This document shows positions 1 through 8,598 of a stretch of 23,931 bases of DNA, in pieces. The translations under genes and the position numbers were made by a program. The stretch covers positions 1 through 23,931 of the forward strand of contig CBDUMS010000057.1 in the NCBI GenBank assembly GCA_965368405.1, written 5' to 3'. Under the pieces are notes generated by a model. It saw only the letters and a list, made by a program, of their open reading frames with translations. It was not told the origin of the DNA and did not search any database. Origin of the DNA: S012-113 sp965368405. GTDB taxonomy: Bacteria > Bacteroidota > Bacteroidia > Cytophagales > Cyclobacteriaceae. Position 1 is the stretch's first letter. The number at the start of each line of letters is the position of its first letter.

Positions 1-1329
1 CTTGATAATATGGTAACCAAACTCTGTCTCTACAAGTCGGTTAATTATACCTGTACTTTTTGCAGCAAAGACAGCATCGCTAAATGGTTTAACCATTTTC
101 TCACTATCGAACCAATCGAGATCCCCACCTCGCATCGCGCTCACGCCATCTTTACTATTATCTTTAGCCGTTTCCGAAAAATCGGCTCCACTTTGGACCT
201 GGCGTAGAATTGAATTTGCTTCGTTTCTAGCATTTGCCTTTGCAGCATCAGAATCATCTTCCCACTTAATTAGAATATGGCTTGCGCGTGCATAACCGGT
301 CTCTCCATCAAAAACATCCGAAATTTTAAACAGTACATAATCAGTGTTATCAATATATGGTCCTATTACACTCCCTTTACTCAGAATATTTAAGTTAGAG
401 CGTAAAATTACAGGCAATTCATTAACGGCATACTCTGTAAAGAACGGTGCATTATCGCTAATGGCGCTGGCGTAAACAGAATCGTCATCAACACTTTCAA
501 AATCTGGGATAAGCTCTCTTAGCTCATCTCGGTATGACAAAGAATCATCGGCACTAGCAGTGATAGGAAAAGTCACAAACTTTAATGACCTGCTCCAATC
601 GACCTTATACTCTTCCTTATTCTTGGTTAAATAAGATTTAAGTTCAGCATCAGATACTGTAATTGAAGAATCGGCCAATGCAAAGAACGGCACATACATA
701 TACTTTGCCTCTGCTAGGGCTGTTTGTTCTTTATAGTTACGCTCAGCTTCAGCAGTGGTCGCAATGCTAGTCTTCATCATCAGGTTATCGTACTTAATGC
801 GCAAACGAGCAGGTATTAAATTCGACTCAAATTCCGCCCATTGAATACGTCCTTGTGGAGATTGATTAAGATTGGCAATTGTTTGTAGAAGGCGTTCTTT
901 ATCGAACTGACCTGTTGTTGGATTTACAAAAATCTGCTGAATATCGGGACTGATGTTTTTGCCCTGTACCATATCAAATAACTCTTCGGTGCCAACTTCA
1001 ATTCCGGCATCTGCATATACCTTGGTGAAAGCCTTTTCAACAATTAGTAGTTGCCATGCCTGGTCACGAATTGAACGCTCTTCAACTTCTCCCGGACTAC
1101 GTCCAAAATTATTGCGATAGTTTAACTTCATGTTTTCAACAAGCTGTTGATATTCTTCGATATCAATACTTTCTCCGGCGATCTCGCCAACCTCGCGGTC
1201 GTTACCGTTTAGTAAAACAGAGTTCTGGCCGCCAAGCAAATCGGTAAGAACAAATGATAAAATGGCTATAGAGATCATCCCAACAACGACCTTACCCAAT
1301 TTATTCCTCAAAGTATTCATTAATGCCAT
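1..1329 (-). CDS. ppiD: PpiD/SurA-type peptidyl-prolyl cis-trans isomerase, membrane-anchored (3' end cut by window edge)
   Basis: This is a periplasmic folding factor anchored in the inner membrane. The reading frame is open from the ATG at 1329 to base 1, giving the first 443 residues. The family is usually around 700 residues in Bacteroidota, so the C-terminal part lies outside. The start MALMNTLRNKLG is the familiar opening of the Bacteroidota PpiD form, which is why I prefer it to the in-frame ATG at 1320. One membrane helix follows (about residues 13-30). Next comes a SurA_N-like helical region, then a parvulin domain from about residue 345 with the blocks ASHIL, MRGGDLDWF and TEFGYHIIK at the edge. 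Foldase activity is family knowledge; the anchor and parvulin blocks are visible. It is the last gene of the envelope cluster but has its own promoter about 105 bp upstream. Confidence 0.93.
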   Translation of the reverse strand, partial: MALMNTLRNKLGKVVVGMISIAILSFVLTDLLGGQNSVLLNGNDREVGEIAGESIDIEEYQQLVENMKLNYRNNFGRSPGEVEERSIRDQAWQLLIVEKAFTKVYADAGIEVGTEELFDMVQGKNISPDIQQIFVNPTTGQFDKERLLQTIANLNQSPQGRIQWAEFESNLIPARLRIKYDNLMMKTSIATTAEAERNYKEQTALAEAKYMYVPFFALADSSITVSDAELKSYLTKNKEEYKVDWSRSLKFVTFPITASADDSLSYRDELRELIPDFESVDDDSVYASAISDNAPFFTEYAVNELPVILRSNLNILSKGSVIGPYIDNTDYVLFKISDVFDGETGYARASHILIKWEDDSDAAKANARNEANSILRQVQSGADFSETAKDNSKDGVSAMRGGDLDWFDSEKMVKPFSDAVFAAKSTGIINRLVETEFGYHIIK

Positions 1330-1434
1330 ATCAGCAAATATTTATAAGTTTAAGTTCTTTCAGCAATTAGATTTCTACACAATCTTGGTCACTTTCTCCA
1401 GAACTTTTAAATGGTATTATTCTTTTAAAGACCG

Positions 1435-1467
1435 CAAAAATAGCCACTTAATACGTAATAAACCAAA
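1435..1467 (-). promoter_or_regulatory. Bacteroidota-type promoter for ppiD
   Basis: On the minus strand TTTG (1467-1464) is followed by 21 bp and then TATTTTTG (1442-1435), an exact TAnnTTTG. The predicted transcript would start near 1430 and carry a leader of about 100 nt before the ppiD ATG. The 212-bp gap between the CorC-type gene and ppiD otherwise shows only weak short inverted repeats and no clear terminator. Confidence 0.6.
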
Positions 1468-1541
1468 CTGATTTTAAGACAGTTAGTATTATTATTTTTA
1501 AGTACTACAGTATTGTAGAAGATATTTAGACAATATAATGC

Positions 1542-2834
1542 CTAGTAATTGATAATCTTCAGTTCGACAGTCTTGATTAGATTATCTTCGATCGATAACA
1601 CACCGATCTGATATTCACCAACAGTTACAACTTCCTGTTCCTCCGGAATATTCTCAGTTATCGATAATACAAGGCCTCCTAATGTTTCATATTCACCTTT
1701 TGGTAAGAGCCAATCATATTTTTCATTTAGATAATCAATTTCAAGTCTGGCACTCAAATGATAGCAATTCTCAGCGACCTCTTCCTCTAAGAATATCTCT
1801 GTATCATGCTCATCCTCAATTTCTCCAATTATTTCTTCAATTATATCCTCTATGCTCACTAAACCCGAGGTACCTCCGTATTCATCTACAACTACGGCTA
1901 GGCTCTTTCTTTCATCAATAAACTTTTGCAGTAAATCACGAGCTATCATCGTTTCAGGAACAAGGAATACCTCATTTACAATTTCACTGATGGTAGATGG
2001 TTTCTTAAATAATTGAGAAGCATGACAGTATCCAATCACCTCATCGATATTCTCCTTGTAGACAATAATTTTAGTATGACCACTTTCAATAAAACATTGT
2101 CGTAGGTCCTCGATAGAATCGCTAAGAATGTCTACTGCCGATATTTCGGTCCTGGGTTCCATACAATCTCTTACTCGGATAGATTTAAACTGAAGCGCAT
2201 TAGAAAAAATCTGTTCGTCGATATCAACATTCGATTCTCCGACACTTTCCTCATCGCGATTCGATTTGGACAAGCCCTTTATATAATTATTAAGGTCGGT
2301 AAGTCCATAAACTGGCTTAGAGTCGTTATACTCTAGTTTTAAAATTTTATTTATAACCAACTTAGATAGTGTTGTAATAAAAATAGTTACTAAATAAAGG
2401 AGATAGTAAATTATCTTCATCGGTATGGCAAAAAACCTTAAAACTTTATTCGGATTAATAATGAATAGACTTTTAGGAATAAACTCTGCCGTAATAAGAA
2501 CAATTAAGGTCGCAATAATGGTTTGTTCTATGAGCAATACAATAGGGCCGTAAATCGCAACCGGCGTTATCCGCTGCAAAATGGGAGCCAATACATTGGC
2601 CATAAATATACCATAGACTACCAGTGATATATTATTGCCAATAAGTGTGGTGCTGAGAAATCTTTCTTGTTTATGAACAAACCCAGCTAAAATTCTACTG
2701 ATGACATTTTTATCTTTCGCCTGGACTTCTATCTGAAGTTTATTCGCAGAGATAAAAGCAATCTCCATTCCAGAAAAAAATGCTGAAAAAAGTAATGTTG
2801 TAAGAATAATATAAAGGTCGAGTTGCTCAACCAT
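1542..2834 (-). CDS. Hemolysin-family (CNNM/CorC-type) membrane protein with CBS pair
   Basis: This is an inner-membrane protein of the family annotated as hemolysin C, CorC or CNNM. Some members are linked to Mg2+ or Co2+ efflux, and one Bacteroidota paralogue (GldE) to gliding. Visible order: a DUF21/CNNM membrane region at residues 1-160 with about four hydrophobic segments; a CBS pair from about 205 to 330 beginning CMEPRTEIS and containing the hallmark DEYGGTSGLVSIEDIIEE; and a CorC_HlyC domain at about 345-430. At 430 residues it is full length. The ATG overlaps the end of the upstream small gene by 8 nt, suggesting translational coupling. I do not assign gldE because the neighbours are lptC and ppiD, the setting of the non-GldE paralogue in this phylum. 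The transported substrate cannot be read from sequence. Confidence 0.88.
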   Translation of the reverse strand: MVEQLDLYIILTTLLFSAFFSGMEIAFISANKLQIEVQAKDKNVISRILAGFVHKQERFLSTTLIGNNISLVVYGIFMANVLAPILQRITPVAIYGPIVLLIEQTIIATLIVLITAEFIPKSLFIINPNKVLRFFAIPMKIIYYLLYLVTIFITTLSKLVINKILKLEYNDSKPVYGLTDLNNYIKGLSKSNRDEESVGESNVDIDEQIFSNALQFKSIRVRDCMEPRTEISAVDILSDSIEDLRQCFIESGHTKIIVYKENIDEVIGYCHASQLFKKPSTISEIVNEVFLVPETMIARDLLQKFIDERKSLAVVVDEYGGTSGLVSIEDIIEEIIGEIEDEHDTEIFLEEEVAENCYHLSARLEIDYLNEKYDWLLPKGEYETLGGLVLSITENIPEEQEVVTVGEYQIGVLSIEDNLIKTVELKIINY

Positions 2835-3069
2835 TGCGATCCATATAGCGTTTTGCCCTCCGGTTTAATTTAGGCTGATTTTCTTCTTGCTTCTTCTTCA
2901 CTTTTCTAATTTGGTAATATAAGAAAAGGCCAATCGATATCATGTATAACCAATACGCACTGCCGAACCCATAATTTATAGTTTGATGAATACCTATGAT
3001 TAAGGCAACAGCACTTAATGCAAGCACTATGATATCGATAAGTTTCGGTTTTGCTTTATTCTGTTCCAT
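2827..3069 (-). CDS. Small two-helix inner-membrane protein, function unknown
   Basis: An 80-residue protein with two hydrophobic segments (about residues 11-29 and 36-53) separated by a short polar turn, then a Lys/Arg-rich tail rich in KVKKKQEE-type sequence ending in RYMDRNG. I chose the ATG at 3069; a TTG three codons upstream (3078) is also in frame. The gene overlaps the end of lptC by 14 nt and the start of the CorC-type gene by 8 nt, so it is translated from the same message. The basic tail predicts a cytoplasmic C-terminus by the positive-inside rule (inference). I do not recognise a named family. Position alone suggests an envelope role. Confidence 0.75.
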   Translation of the reverse strand: MEQNKAKPKLIDIIVLALSAVALIIGIHQTINYGFGSAYWLYMISIGLFLYYQIRKVKKKQEENQPKLNRRAKRYMDRNG

Positions 3070-3625
3070 CGTCTTCAATTACAAATATAGCTTCTGGTTG
3101 TTTAATAGACCATGAAGAAAAATCTTGCTTGGCGTCTAAGCCTGTACCCGTAATTATCTCTTCTGGAGTCTCTATTTTAACAAATTTATCCGTAGTCACA
3201 TCACCAGTTTGTGGGTCCCAGTATAACTCTTCCGTATTTAAGGTTTCATTATTCACCTTGTTTTGAATAATTACATTACCTCGAGCAAGCCACTTTTTGT
3301 CTTCATTATTATAATACGCATAATCTGCTTCTAAGGTCGCCGATTCTGAACCATCTTTTTCAAAGAATGTGGTAAAAAAACCCTCTGGCGCTTCCCTATC
3401 TTCGTTTTGAAGATAAAGCATCTTTTTGGTAAATACCTTTGCTTTAACTAATCCCGAATCTGAATGAAAAATTTGTGCATCTTCTAAGGTTCGCATCGGC
3501 CCTTTGTACACTGTTTTCTCAGCGTCCTCGCTTAGCTCAGAATCGCAAGAGGCAAGCAACAGTATTAAAAATAAAAAAAGTGGCCAATGAACTCTTTCAT
3601 TGACCACTCTTACCTTATAGTTCAT
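3056..3625 (-). CDS. lptC: LPS export ABC transporter periplasmic component LptC, as a lipoprotein
   Basis: LptC takes lipopolysaccharide from the LptBFG transporter at the inner membrane and passes it to the periplasmic LptA bridge. The 189-residue product begins with a hydrophobic stretch ending in a lipobox, LLLASC, with Cys27 as the predicted lipidated residue. The mature part has the repetitive beta-strand texture of an LptC jellyroll, for example LEADYAYYNNEDKKWLARGN and GDVTTDKFVKIETPEEIITG. Proteobacterial LptC keeps an uncleaved transmembrane anchor, while Bacteroidota LptC is commonly predicted to be a lipoprotein, as here. It starts 4 nt after the TPR gene and overlaps the small membrane gene downstream. 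Assignment rests on fold texture, length, lipobox and the conserved neighbourhood. Confidence 0.85.
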   Translation of the reverse strand: MNYKVRVVNERVHWPLFLFLILLLASCDSELSEDAEKTVYKGPMRTLEDAQIFHSDSGLVKAKVFTKKMLYLQNEDREAPEGFFTTFFEKDGSESATLEADYAYYNNEDKKWLARGNVIIQNKVNNETLNTEELYWDPQTGDVTTDKFVKIETPEEIITGTGLDAKQDFSSWSIKQPEAIFVIEDDGTE

Positions 3626-3629
3626 TTAA

Positions 3630-4943
3630 TTAATCTCTGGAATCCAATTTAACGGCTTCATTTATCCAACAGCCCACAGTCATTACCTGACCTTTCTCAT
3701 AGTTATTAGTAAAGATTTCCTCGGTAGACGGGAATTGAGATTTAGCATTATTCTTCTTCGAAACAGAACCTGCTCGACTGTACATCTCATAGGCAGCTAT
3801 AAACACTAATCGATCTTGTACCATATCTTCCATTTGCTTACATTCCTCATAGCTATGGTAGTATAAATCACCTATCAGCTCCCATGGTTCTTTATTAGCG
3901 GCATCGGCAGCAATAGCTTTGCGATAGTTTACACGAGCGGCGGCTTTATTGTTTCTTTTAGTTTCCATTTTGCCAAGTTGCGTATAAATATACGCGATTT
4001 CAGAACCCTCATCCGTATGATTTAAGGCTTCATTAAAGTACTCTGTCGCACAGCCATAATTTCCTTCGGCCAGGCACTTATTACCAATTACCTTAGCAAG
4101 TCCATACCCTGGTTCTAGCTTTTGCAATTGCTTAGCAACATCAAGAAAGAGTTCGGAGTCTGTACATTTTCCAGTCAGCATAAAGCTAAACATTCGCTTA
4201 ACCATTTTAATGTCGTCTGGATTCTCTCTAAACTTTGGACCCATATTATCATTCACAAAGTCACAGTCGATAGTTACAATCTCGGTCAAGATTTTATCCA
4301 CTAAATCCTTTTGTTTATTAATCTTATCCGGGCTACCCCCTTTGGCGTTAATCGCATTTAACTTGCCATCAATAACCTCGGTTATAATATCGTAGCGTTC
4401 TAGAACCTGCTCATCGGTAAGGTTTTTCTTCGCCAGCTTGTTTACCTTAATTACATTCATGTAGGCCAACAAGTTCTGATCCATTACCTTGCTCCCTGAT
4501 ATATCGTAGGTTTTATCGAAGATTTCGAGTAACCATTCCGATTTATCGTAGTTCTTGATATAATATCGATAGGCTTTAAAAACCTTTCTGTTCATTACAT
4601 TAACACTATCTTTGAAATACTTCATACGTAAATCGTACATAAGCATTAACGAGTCGATATAAATCTCTTTTTGCGCAGGGTCTTTCTCAACCTTTGCGAG
4701 GTTGTCGTAAATCTTTGAACCATTCACGTACAAAGATTTATTTAAATCCGGCGCTTTATTTATTAGCCACTGCAATGGAGGAACAGCCATCTTCCATTCC
4801 TGCATCTTTACTGCATCAGAATAAAGTACATTTTTCTCTTCAGCTTTCGCCTTCTCTTGTTCTGGCCATTTCCAGCCCGGCTGCGCTAAAGCAGTCATAC
4901 CTAAACATACAAGCAAAGACAGCGTGGTAAGTCCCCTTTTCAT
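3630..4943 (-). CDS. Secreted tetratricopeptide-repeat protein
   Basis: A 437-residue exported protein. A signal peptide with core TLSLLVCLGMTALA and a probable cut after ALA-Q is visible, followed by an alpha-helical, Lys-rich sequence. TPR-like helical pairs are clearest at about residues 275-360 (CLAEGNYGCATEYFNEAL, then MAINLY-like blocks such as NNKAAARVNYRKAIAADAAN). No enzyme motif is seen. The protein sits between a beta-barrel-like protein and lptC, 15 nt downstream of the former, so a periplasmic adaptor or scaffold role in envelope assembly is a reasonable inference. This gene type is regularly found at this place in Bacteroidota genomes, but I know of no established function. Confidence 0.85.
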   Translation of the reverse strand: MKRGLTTLSLLVCLGMTALAQPGWKWPEQEKAKAEEKNVLYSDAVKMQEWKMAVPPLQWLINKAPDLNKSLYVNGSKIYDNLAKVEKDPAQKEIYIDSLMLMYDLRMKYFKDSVNVMNRKVFKAYRYYIKNYDKSEWLLEIFDKTYDISGSKVMDQNLLAYMNVIKVNKLAKKNLTDEQVLERYDIITEVIDGKLNAINAKGGSPDKINKQKDLVDKILTEIVTIDCDFVNDNMGPKFRENPDDIKMVKRMFSFMLTGKCTDSELFLDVAKQLQKLEPGYGLAKVIGNKCLAEGNYGCATEYFNEALNHTDEGSEIAYIYTQLGKMETKRNNKAAARVNYRKAIAADAANKEPWELIGDLYYHSYEECKQMEDMVQDRLVFIAAYEMYSRAGSVSKKNNAKSQFPSTEEIFTNNYEKGQVMTVGCWINEAVKLDSRD

Positions 4944-4958
4944 CTCTAATTTCTTTTT

Positions 4959-6245
4959 TTAATTAAACTTAGGTCTATAGAACCACTGATTATCATTAAA
5001 CGTGGCCCCAAAGTACACTCTAAAAAAGTCTTCCCGAACTAAATTCTGTTCAGTGGTACCTCGGTTACCAATCATTAAACCAAAATCAAGGCTTGAAAAC
5101 CGAGATACTGGTAATGTCCATCCAAAATTAATGCCAAATTCTGTTATTTTCGTATTCGAAAGAATATAAGGCTTCTCTTCATACGAAATTCCAGCTCTAA
5201 AAGTAATTCTTTTAAGGTAACTTCTTACATCGAATGGGTCGGCAATGATTTCGCCACCAAATATAAATTTCGATCCTTTAGCAAAGGACTCTGAACGTGC
5301 ACTGGGGTCTCCTTGATTACTTAGCCCGGTCCAATCCTGAGTCTTGTAGTCAAAACCTATTAGCCAATATTCTGGTTTACCGAATGATATACCTAACCCA
5401 AGGGTAGATGGCAAGGAGAGTCTGTTGTCTACATTATTCTGAATTGTATCGGAGAAAATTACTTGGTTGGTTAATGTTTTTTGCTCAAGTCGGGTAAATA
5501 CTTTACCGTTAACATTTTTCTCGAAATCATAGGTAGCACCTAAACCGAGCTGATAATTGCCAAGCTTATGTTGATAGGCAATTCCTCCTCCAAAAACAAA
5601 ATCAGAAACAGATTGGCGTAACGAGAAGCTCGCAATATAAGCCGGAAGATCGCCACTGGTAATCGAAGAATATTCTTTTTCGTAACTACTGAAGAGGTAA
5701 CTCGCTTTAACTCCAATAGAAAGCTTTTTAAAGACTAATCCCCCTGCAGAAAAATTAAGAGAGGTCAACCCTCCTGATCCATCGTTAAGAATAATAGCTT
5801 CCTCCTCCAGTAGATCGTCTAGATCAACATTATAAAAAAAGGAATAATTTACTGAGGTGTAAGGTTGTAGTGATAATGAGAAGGACCATTTGTTGCGCAA
5901 TAAAGGATAGGCGACAGCCAAGTGGTTTAAATTTCCAGAACCAGCCTGATAAGGCTCGAATCCATCTTGGTTAATATTCTTGGTCTCTGCAAGTATCCCT
6001 GCCGAAAACAAAGCCATTCGGTTATAATAGAGTAGAGCAGGGTTAACATTATTCAAATACCAGTAAGAGCCGTTACTTACCCCTAATCCACCCATGCCCA
6101 TAGCAGCGGGTACCGCGGAGTCAACATAATCACCTAGTCCTAAGATAGAGTAGGTTGAATAAGCAGATTGCGCCTTAAGTTGAGGTTGCGATATCACCAT
6201 CGCTAATGCGTATAACGCAATAAAAAAATGCCTCTTACTTCTCAC
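4959..6245 (-). CDS. Outer-membrane beta-barrel-like protein (FadL/OMPP1-like)
   Basis: A 428-residue protein with a signal peptide ending near QLKAQ, then a sequence typical of outer-membrane barrels. It shows alternating polar and hydrophobic strands, many Gly, Tyr and Phe residues, and an N-terminal part (GLGDYVDSAVPAAMGMGGLG, then a VNPALL segment) like that of FadL/PorV-type porins, where an N-terminal plug carries an NPA motif. The C-terminal strand ends WFYRPKFN. The start codon is GTG at 6245, as there is no in-frame ATG before the signal peptide. It overlaps the 3' end of coaX by 11 nt. The ligand is unknown. The link to coaX is probably positional rather than functional. Confidence 0.8.
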   Translation of the reverse strand: MRSKRHFFIALYALAMVISQPQLKAQSAYSTYSILGLGDYVDSAVPAAMGMGGLGVSNGSYWYLNNVNPALLYYNRMALFSAGILAETKNINQDGFEPYQAGSGNLNHLAVAYPLLRNKWSFSLSLQPYTSVNYSFFYNVDLDDLLEEEAIILNDGSGGLTSLNFSAGGLVFKKLSIGVKASYLFSSYEKEYSSITSGDLPAYIASFSLRQSVSDFVFGGGIAYQHKLGNYQLGLGATYDFEKNVNGKVFTRLEQKTLTNQVIFSDTIQNNVDNRLSLPSTLGLGISFGKPEYWLIGFDYKTQDWTGLSNQGDPSARSESFAKGSKFIFGGEIIADPFDVRSYLKRITFRAGISYEEKPYILSNTKITEFGINFGWTLPVSRFSSLDFGLMIGNRGTTEQNLVREDFFRVYFGATFNDNQWFYRPKFN

Positions 6246-6951
6246 TATTAAACTTTAAAATTGAATTTAAGCCTTCTAAAACCAAATTTGGAAGTGCAAA
6301 AGTGTTGAATTCCGTTCTCTTATCAAAGTATTTTGTGTCGCCACCGCAAAGAATAACCTTTAATTCGGGTTGTTTGGTCATATAAAATTCAATAAAGCCT
6401 TCAATTTCGTAGCGCGCACCTAAAACTGCTCCACCAATCATGGCATCTTTTGTCGATTTTCCCGGCCCTGTCGCTGGGCTTTCTGGGTTTAATAACGGCA
6501 GACTGGCCGTAAAAGTATGCATGGCATCCAATCTCATTTGCACTCCAGGGCTTATGTGGCCACCACAATAAATATTTTGTGCGTCAACAAAGTCACAGGT
6601 AATACATGTGCCCGCATCAATTATAAGAAGTGGCCCATCAAAACGCACAAGGGCACCTGCAGCAGCCGCAATCCGATCCAGGCCCAGGGTGTCGGGTGTT
6701 TCATAGTCTACTTTGAATGGAAGCGGAGTGCTATTTGTCAATACCTGAAAACTTTGATAGCTATCTCTTAATTGTAGGAGCTGTTCGGGAATTTTTGCTA
6801 CAGAGCTAATGATAATCGCCTCGCTATCTTTCTTCAGTAACTCCTGAAGCAATTCTGGCAGCTTTTCAAAAACAGAACTCCCTACAAGTTGGTTTTCGTT
6901 GAAATATCCAACCTTTATTCTGCTATTTCCAATGTCTATCGCGATGTTCAT
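6235..6951 (-). CDS. coaX: Type III pantothenate kinase
   Basis: CoaX phosphorylates pantothenate with ATP, the first step of coenzyme A synthesis. Type III enzymes are insensitive to CoA feedback and need a monovalent cation. The 238-residue product has the ASKHA-fold signatures: the N-terminal phosphate loop IDIGNSRIKVG, the second motif IIDAGTCITCDFV with its Asp, and GGHISPGVQMRLDAM just after. A GGAVLGARYEIEGFI segment and ILCGGD near the C-terminus match the adenosine and third motif regions. The length is normal (usually 240-260). The gene heads the minus-strand envelope cluster and is divergent from nhaD across 141 bp. Confidence 0.95.
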   Translation of the reverse strand: MNIAIDIGNSRIKVGYFNENQLVGSSVFEKLPELLQELLKKDSEAIIISSVAKIPEQLLQLRDSYQSFQVLTNSTPLPFKVDYETPDTLGLDRIAAAAGALVRFDGPLLIIDAGTCITCDFVDAQNIYCGGHISPGVQMRLDAMHTFTASLPLLNPESPATGPGKSTKDAMIGGAVLGARYEIEGFIEFYMTKQPELKVILCGGDTKYFDKRTEFNTFALPNLVLEGLNSILKFNSEK

Positions 6952-6963
6952 TCCTTAGGTTGG

Positions 6964-6971
6964 CAAATATA
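6964..6971 (-). promoter_or_regulatory. coaX: Possible -7 element for coaX
   Basis: TATATTTG on the minus strand matches TAnnTTTG exactly. The nearest upstream TTTG lies 24 bp away, slightly too far. Transcription from here would begin only a few bases before the ATG at 6951, giving an almost leaderless message. Weak support. Confidence 0.35.
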
Positions 6972-7022
6972 GACAACCCGCGAAGTAGATGATAGCAAAT
7001 ATTTTAAAAGCAATTCATTAAA

Positions 7023-7047
7023 CTAATGTGCTAAAGCATTAGATTTG
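7023..7047 (+). promoter_or_regulatory. nhaD: Possible nhaD promoter (-7) with overlapping inverted repeat
   Basis: TAGATTTG at 7040-7047 matches the TAnnTTTG element, about 45 bp before the nhaD ATG. No good TTG lies at the proper distance upstream; TTCA at 7014-7017 is the best available. A perfect 6-bp inverted repeat, CTAATG (7023-7028) and CATTAG (7037-7042), overlaps the element and could be a repressor site. This is inferred from pattern only. Confidence 0.35.
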
Positions 7048-7092
7048 AACTAGCCGATAACATCAACTAAGGGCAGGATCCAACCTAACAAT

Positions 7093-8598
7093 ATGCTTAA
7101 TAAAGGCCGGGGTATTTCTATTTTAATATTCTTTTTCACAACATTGTTTTTTGTTGGAAATCCTGCAATGAGTATAGCTCAGTCGGCAGAGGACACGGTT
7201 GAGCTAAGACCGGCACAACAAGATGGCCATCAAGAAATCTCGACTGATCAGGATGAGCATGAATTCGTAGGAGAGCATCCAAAACCAGCACTATGGTCGG
7301 TAATCCCATTTATATTGCTACTCGTAATGATTGCAACCGGGCCACTATTCTACGAGCATTTTTGGCACAAAAATTATCCCAAAATTGCAGTTTTACTGGC
7401 CCTAATTGTAGTTGCCTATTATCTTTTTGCACTGCATAACCAACATGGACCAGTGCATGCCATGTTTGAATATGTTCAGTTTATTTCGTTATTAACGGGA
7501 TTGTTTATTGCTTCTGGAGGTATTATGATTGGTATTGATAAAAAAGCAACTCCCGGCTTGAACAGCATTATCTTACTCATTGGTGCGGTATTATCAAATC
7601 TCATTGGGACCACAGGAGCATCCATGCTTCTGATTCGTCCCTTTCTTCGGCTCAATAAACACCGGATAAAGGCCTATCATATTATCTTTTTTATATTCAT
7701 CGTTAGCAATATTGGTGGTGCACTAACGCCAATTGGCGACCCCCCGTTATTCTTAGGTTTTCTTAAAGGAGTACCTTTTAGCTGGACCCTCATTCACAAC
7801 TTTGTACCATGGATATTTACCGTTAGTATCCTTTTAATGTCATTCTATATCTTCGATAGACGTAATAAAAAATCAAAAAGAAAGCAAAAAGAGGTTGGCA
7901 ACAAAATCACACTGCATGGCTCCGTGAATTTTATTTGGTTGGCCCTGGTTGTAGGTGCGGTTTTCCTGGATCCGAACGTAATTGATTGGGTGCCAGCAAT
8001 TCATTATGACGGACAAAAATTTTCTTTCCTACGAGAGCTTATCATGCTTTCCGTAGCCGTAGCGGCCTACCTGACTACGGATAAAAAATTACTAAAGAAA
8101 AATGATTTCAGCTTTGAACCGATAAAGGAAGTTGCATTTATTTTCATTGGCATCTTTTGTACCATGATGCCGGCCCTTGAGTTGGTTGGAAATTTTGCTA
8201 AATCACCGGAAGGAGCGGCCATGATTACCCATAATAGTCTATACTGGGGTACTGGAGTACTTTCTGGAATCCTGGATAATGCCCCTACCTACCTTAATTT
8301 TCTAGCCGCCGCAATGGCCTCTTCTGGCGCGGATATTAATAATATAACGAGTGTTACAGATTTCGCCAATGGCGGATATCCGGATTCTGTTCTGATGCTA
8401 AGCGCTATCTCTGTTTCTGCTGTTTTCTTTGGGGCGATGACCTATATAGGGAACGGTCCCAATTTTATGGTTAAGTCGATTGCAGAACAGCTAGGCATGA
8501 GGATGCCGTCGTTCTTTGGCTATATTATCCGTTTTTCAATCCCAATACTGCTGCCGCTCTTCTTTATTGTGTGGCTAATCTTCTTCTACTTTAATTAG
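7093..8598 (+). CDS. nhaD: NhaD-type Na+/H+ antiporter
   Basis: An inner-membrane sodium/proton antiporter of the ion-transporter (CitM/ArsB-like) superfamily, used for Na+ and pH homeostasis in marine and alkaliphilic bacteria. The 501-residue protein opens with a cleavable-looking signal sequence (to about residue 30) and an acidic, His-containing periplasmic stretch. About a dozen hydrophobic helices follow. Diagnostic blocks are NLIGTTGASMLLIRP and SNIGGALTPIGDPPLFLGF, and near the C-terminal half SGILDNAPTYLNF and AMTYIGNGPNFMVK, the paired re-entrant motifs of this family. It is a single-gene unit divergent from coaX, and its stop codon overlaps that of the convergent ribH by 4 nt. Family membership is clear; Na+ rather than another cation is from family knowledge. 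Confidence 0.92.
   Translation: MLNKGRGISILIFFFTTLFFVGNPAMSIAQSAEDTVELRPAQQDGHQEISTDQDEHEFVGEHPKPALWSVIPFILLLVMIATGPLFYEHFWHKNYPKIAVLLALIVVAYYLFALHNQHGPVHAMFEYVQFISLLTGLFIASGGIMIGIDKKATPGLNSIILLIGAVLSNLIGTTGASMLLIRPFLRLNKHRIKAYHIIFFIFIVSNIGGALTPIGDPPLFLGFLKGVPFSWTLIHNFVPWIFTVSILLMSFYIFDRRNKKSKRKQKEVGNKITLHGSVNFIWLALVVGAVFLDPNVIDWVPAIHYDGQKFSFLRELIMLSVAVAAYLTTDKKLLKKNDFSFEPIKEVAFIFIGIFCTMMPALELVGNFAKSPEGAAMITHNSLYWGTGVLSGILDNAPTYLNFLAAAMASSGADINNITSVTDFANGGYPDSVLMLSAISVSAVFFGAMTYIGNGPNFMVKSIAEQLGMRMPSFFGYIIRFSIPILLPLFFIVWLIFFYFN

Noticed and set aside
1542..2834. Calling the CorC-type gene gldE
   Set aside because: The architecture fits, but the lptC/ppiD neighbourhood belongs to the general hemolysin-family paralogue, and no gliding genes are nearby.
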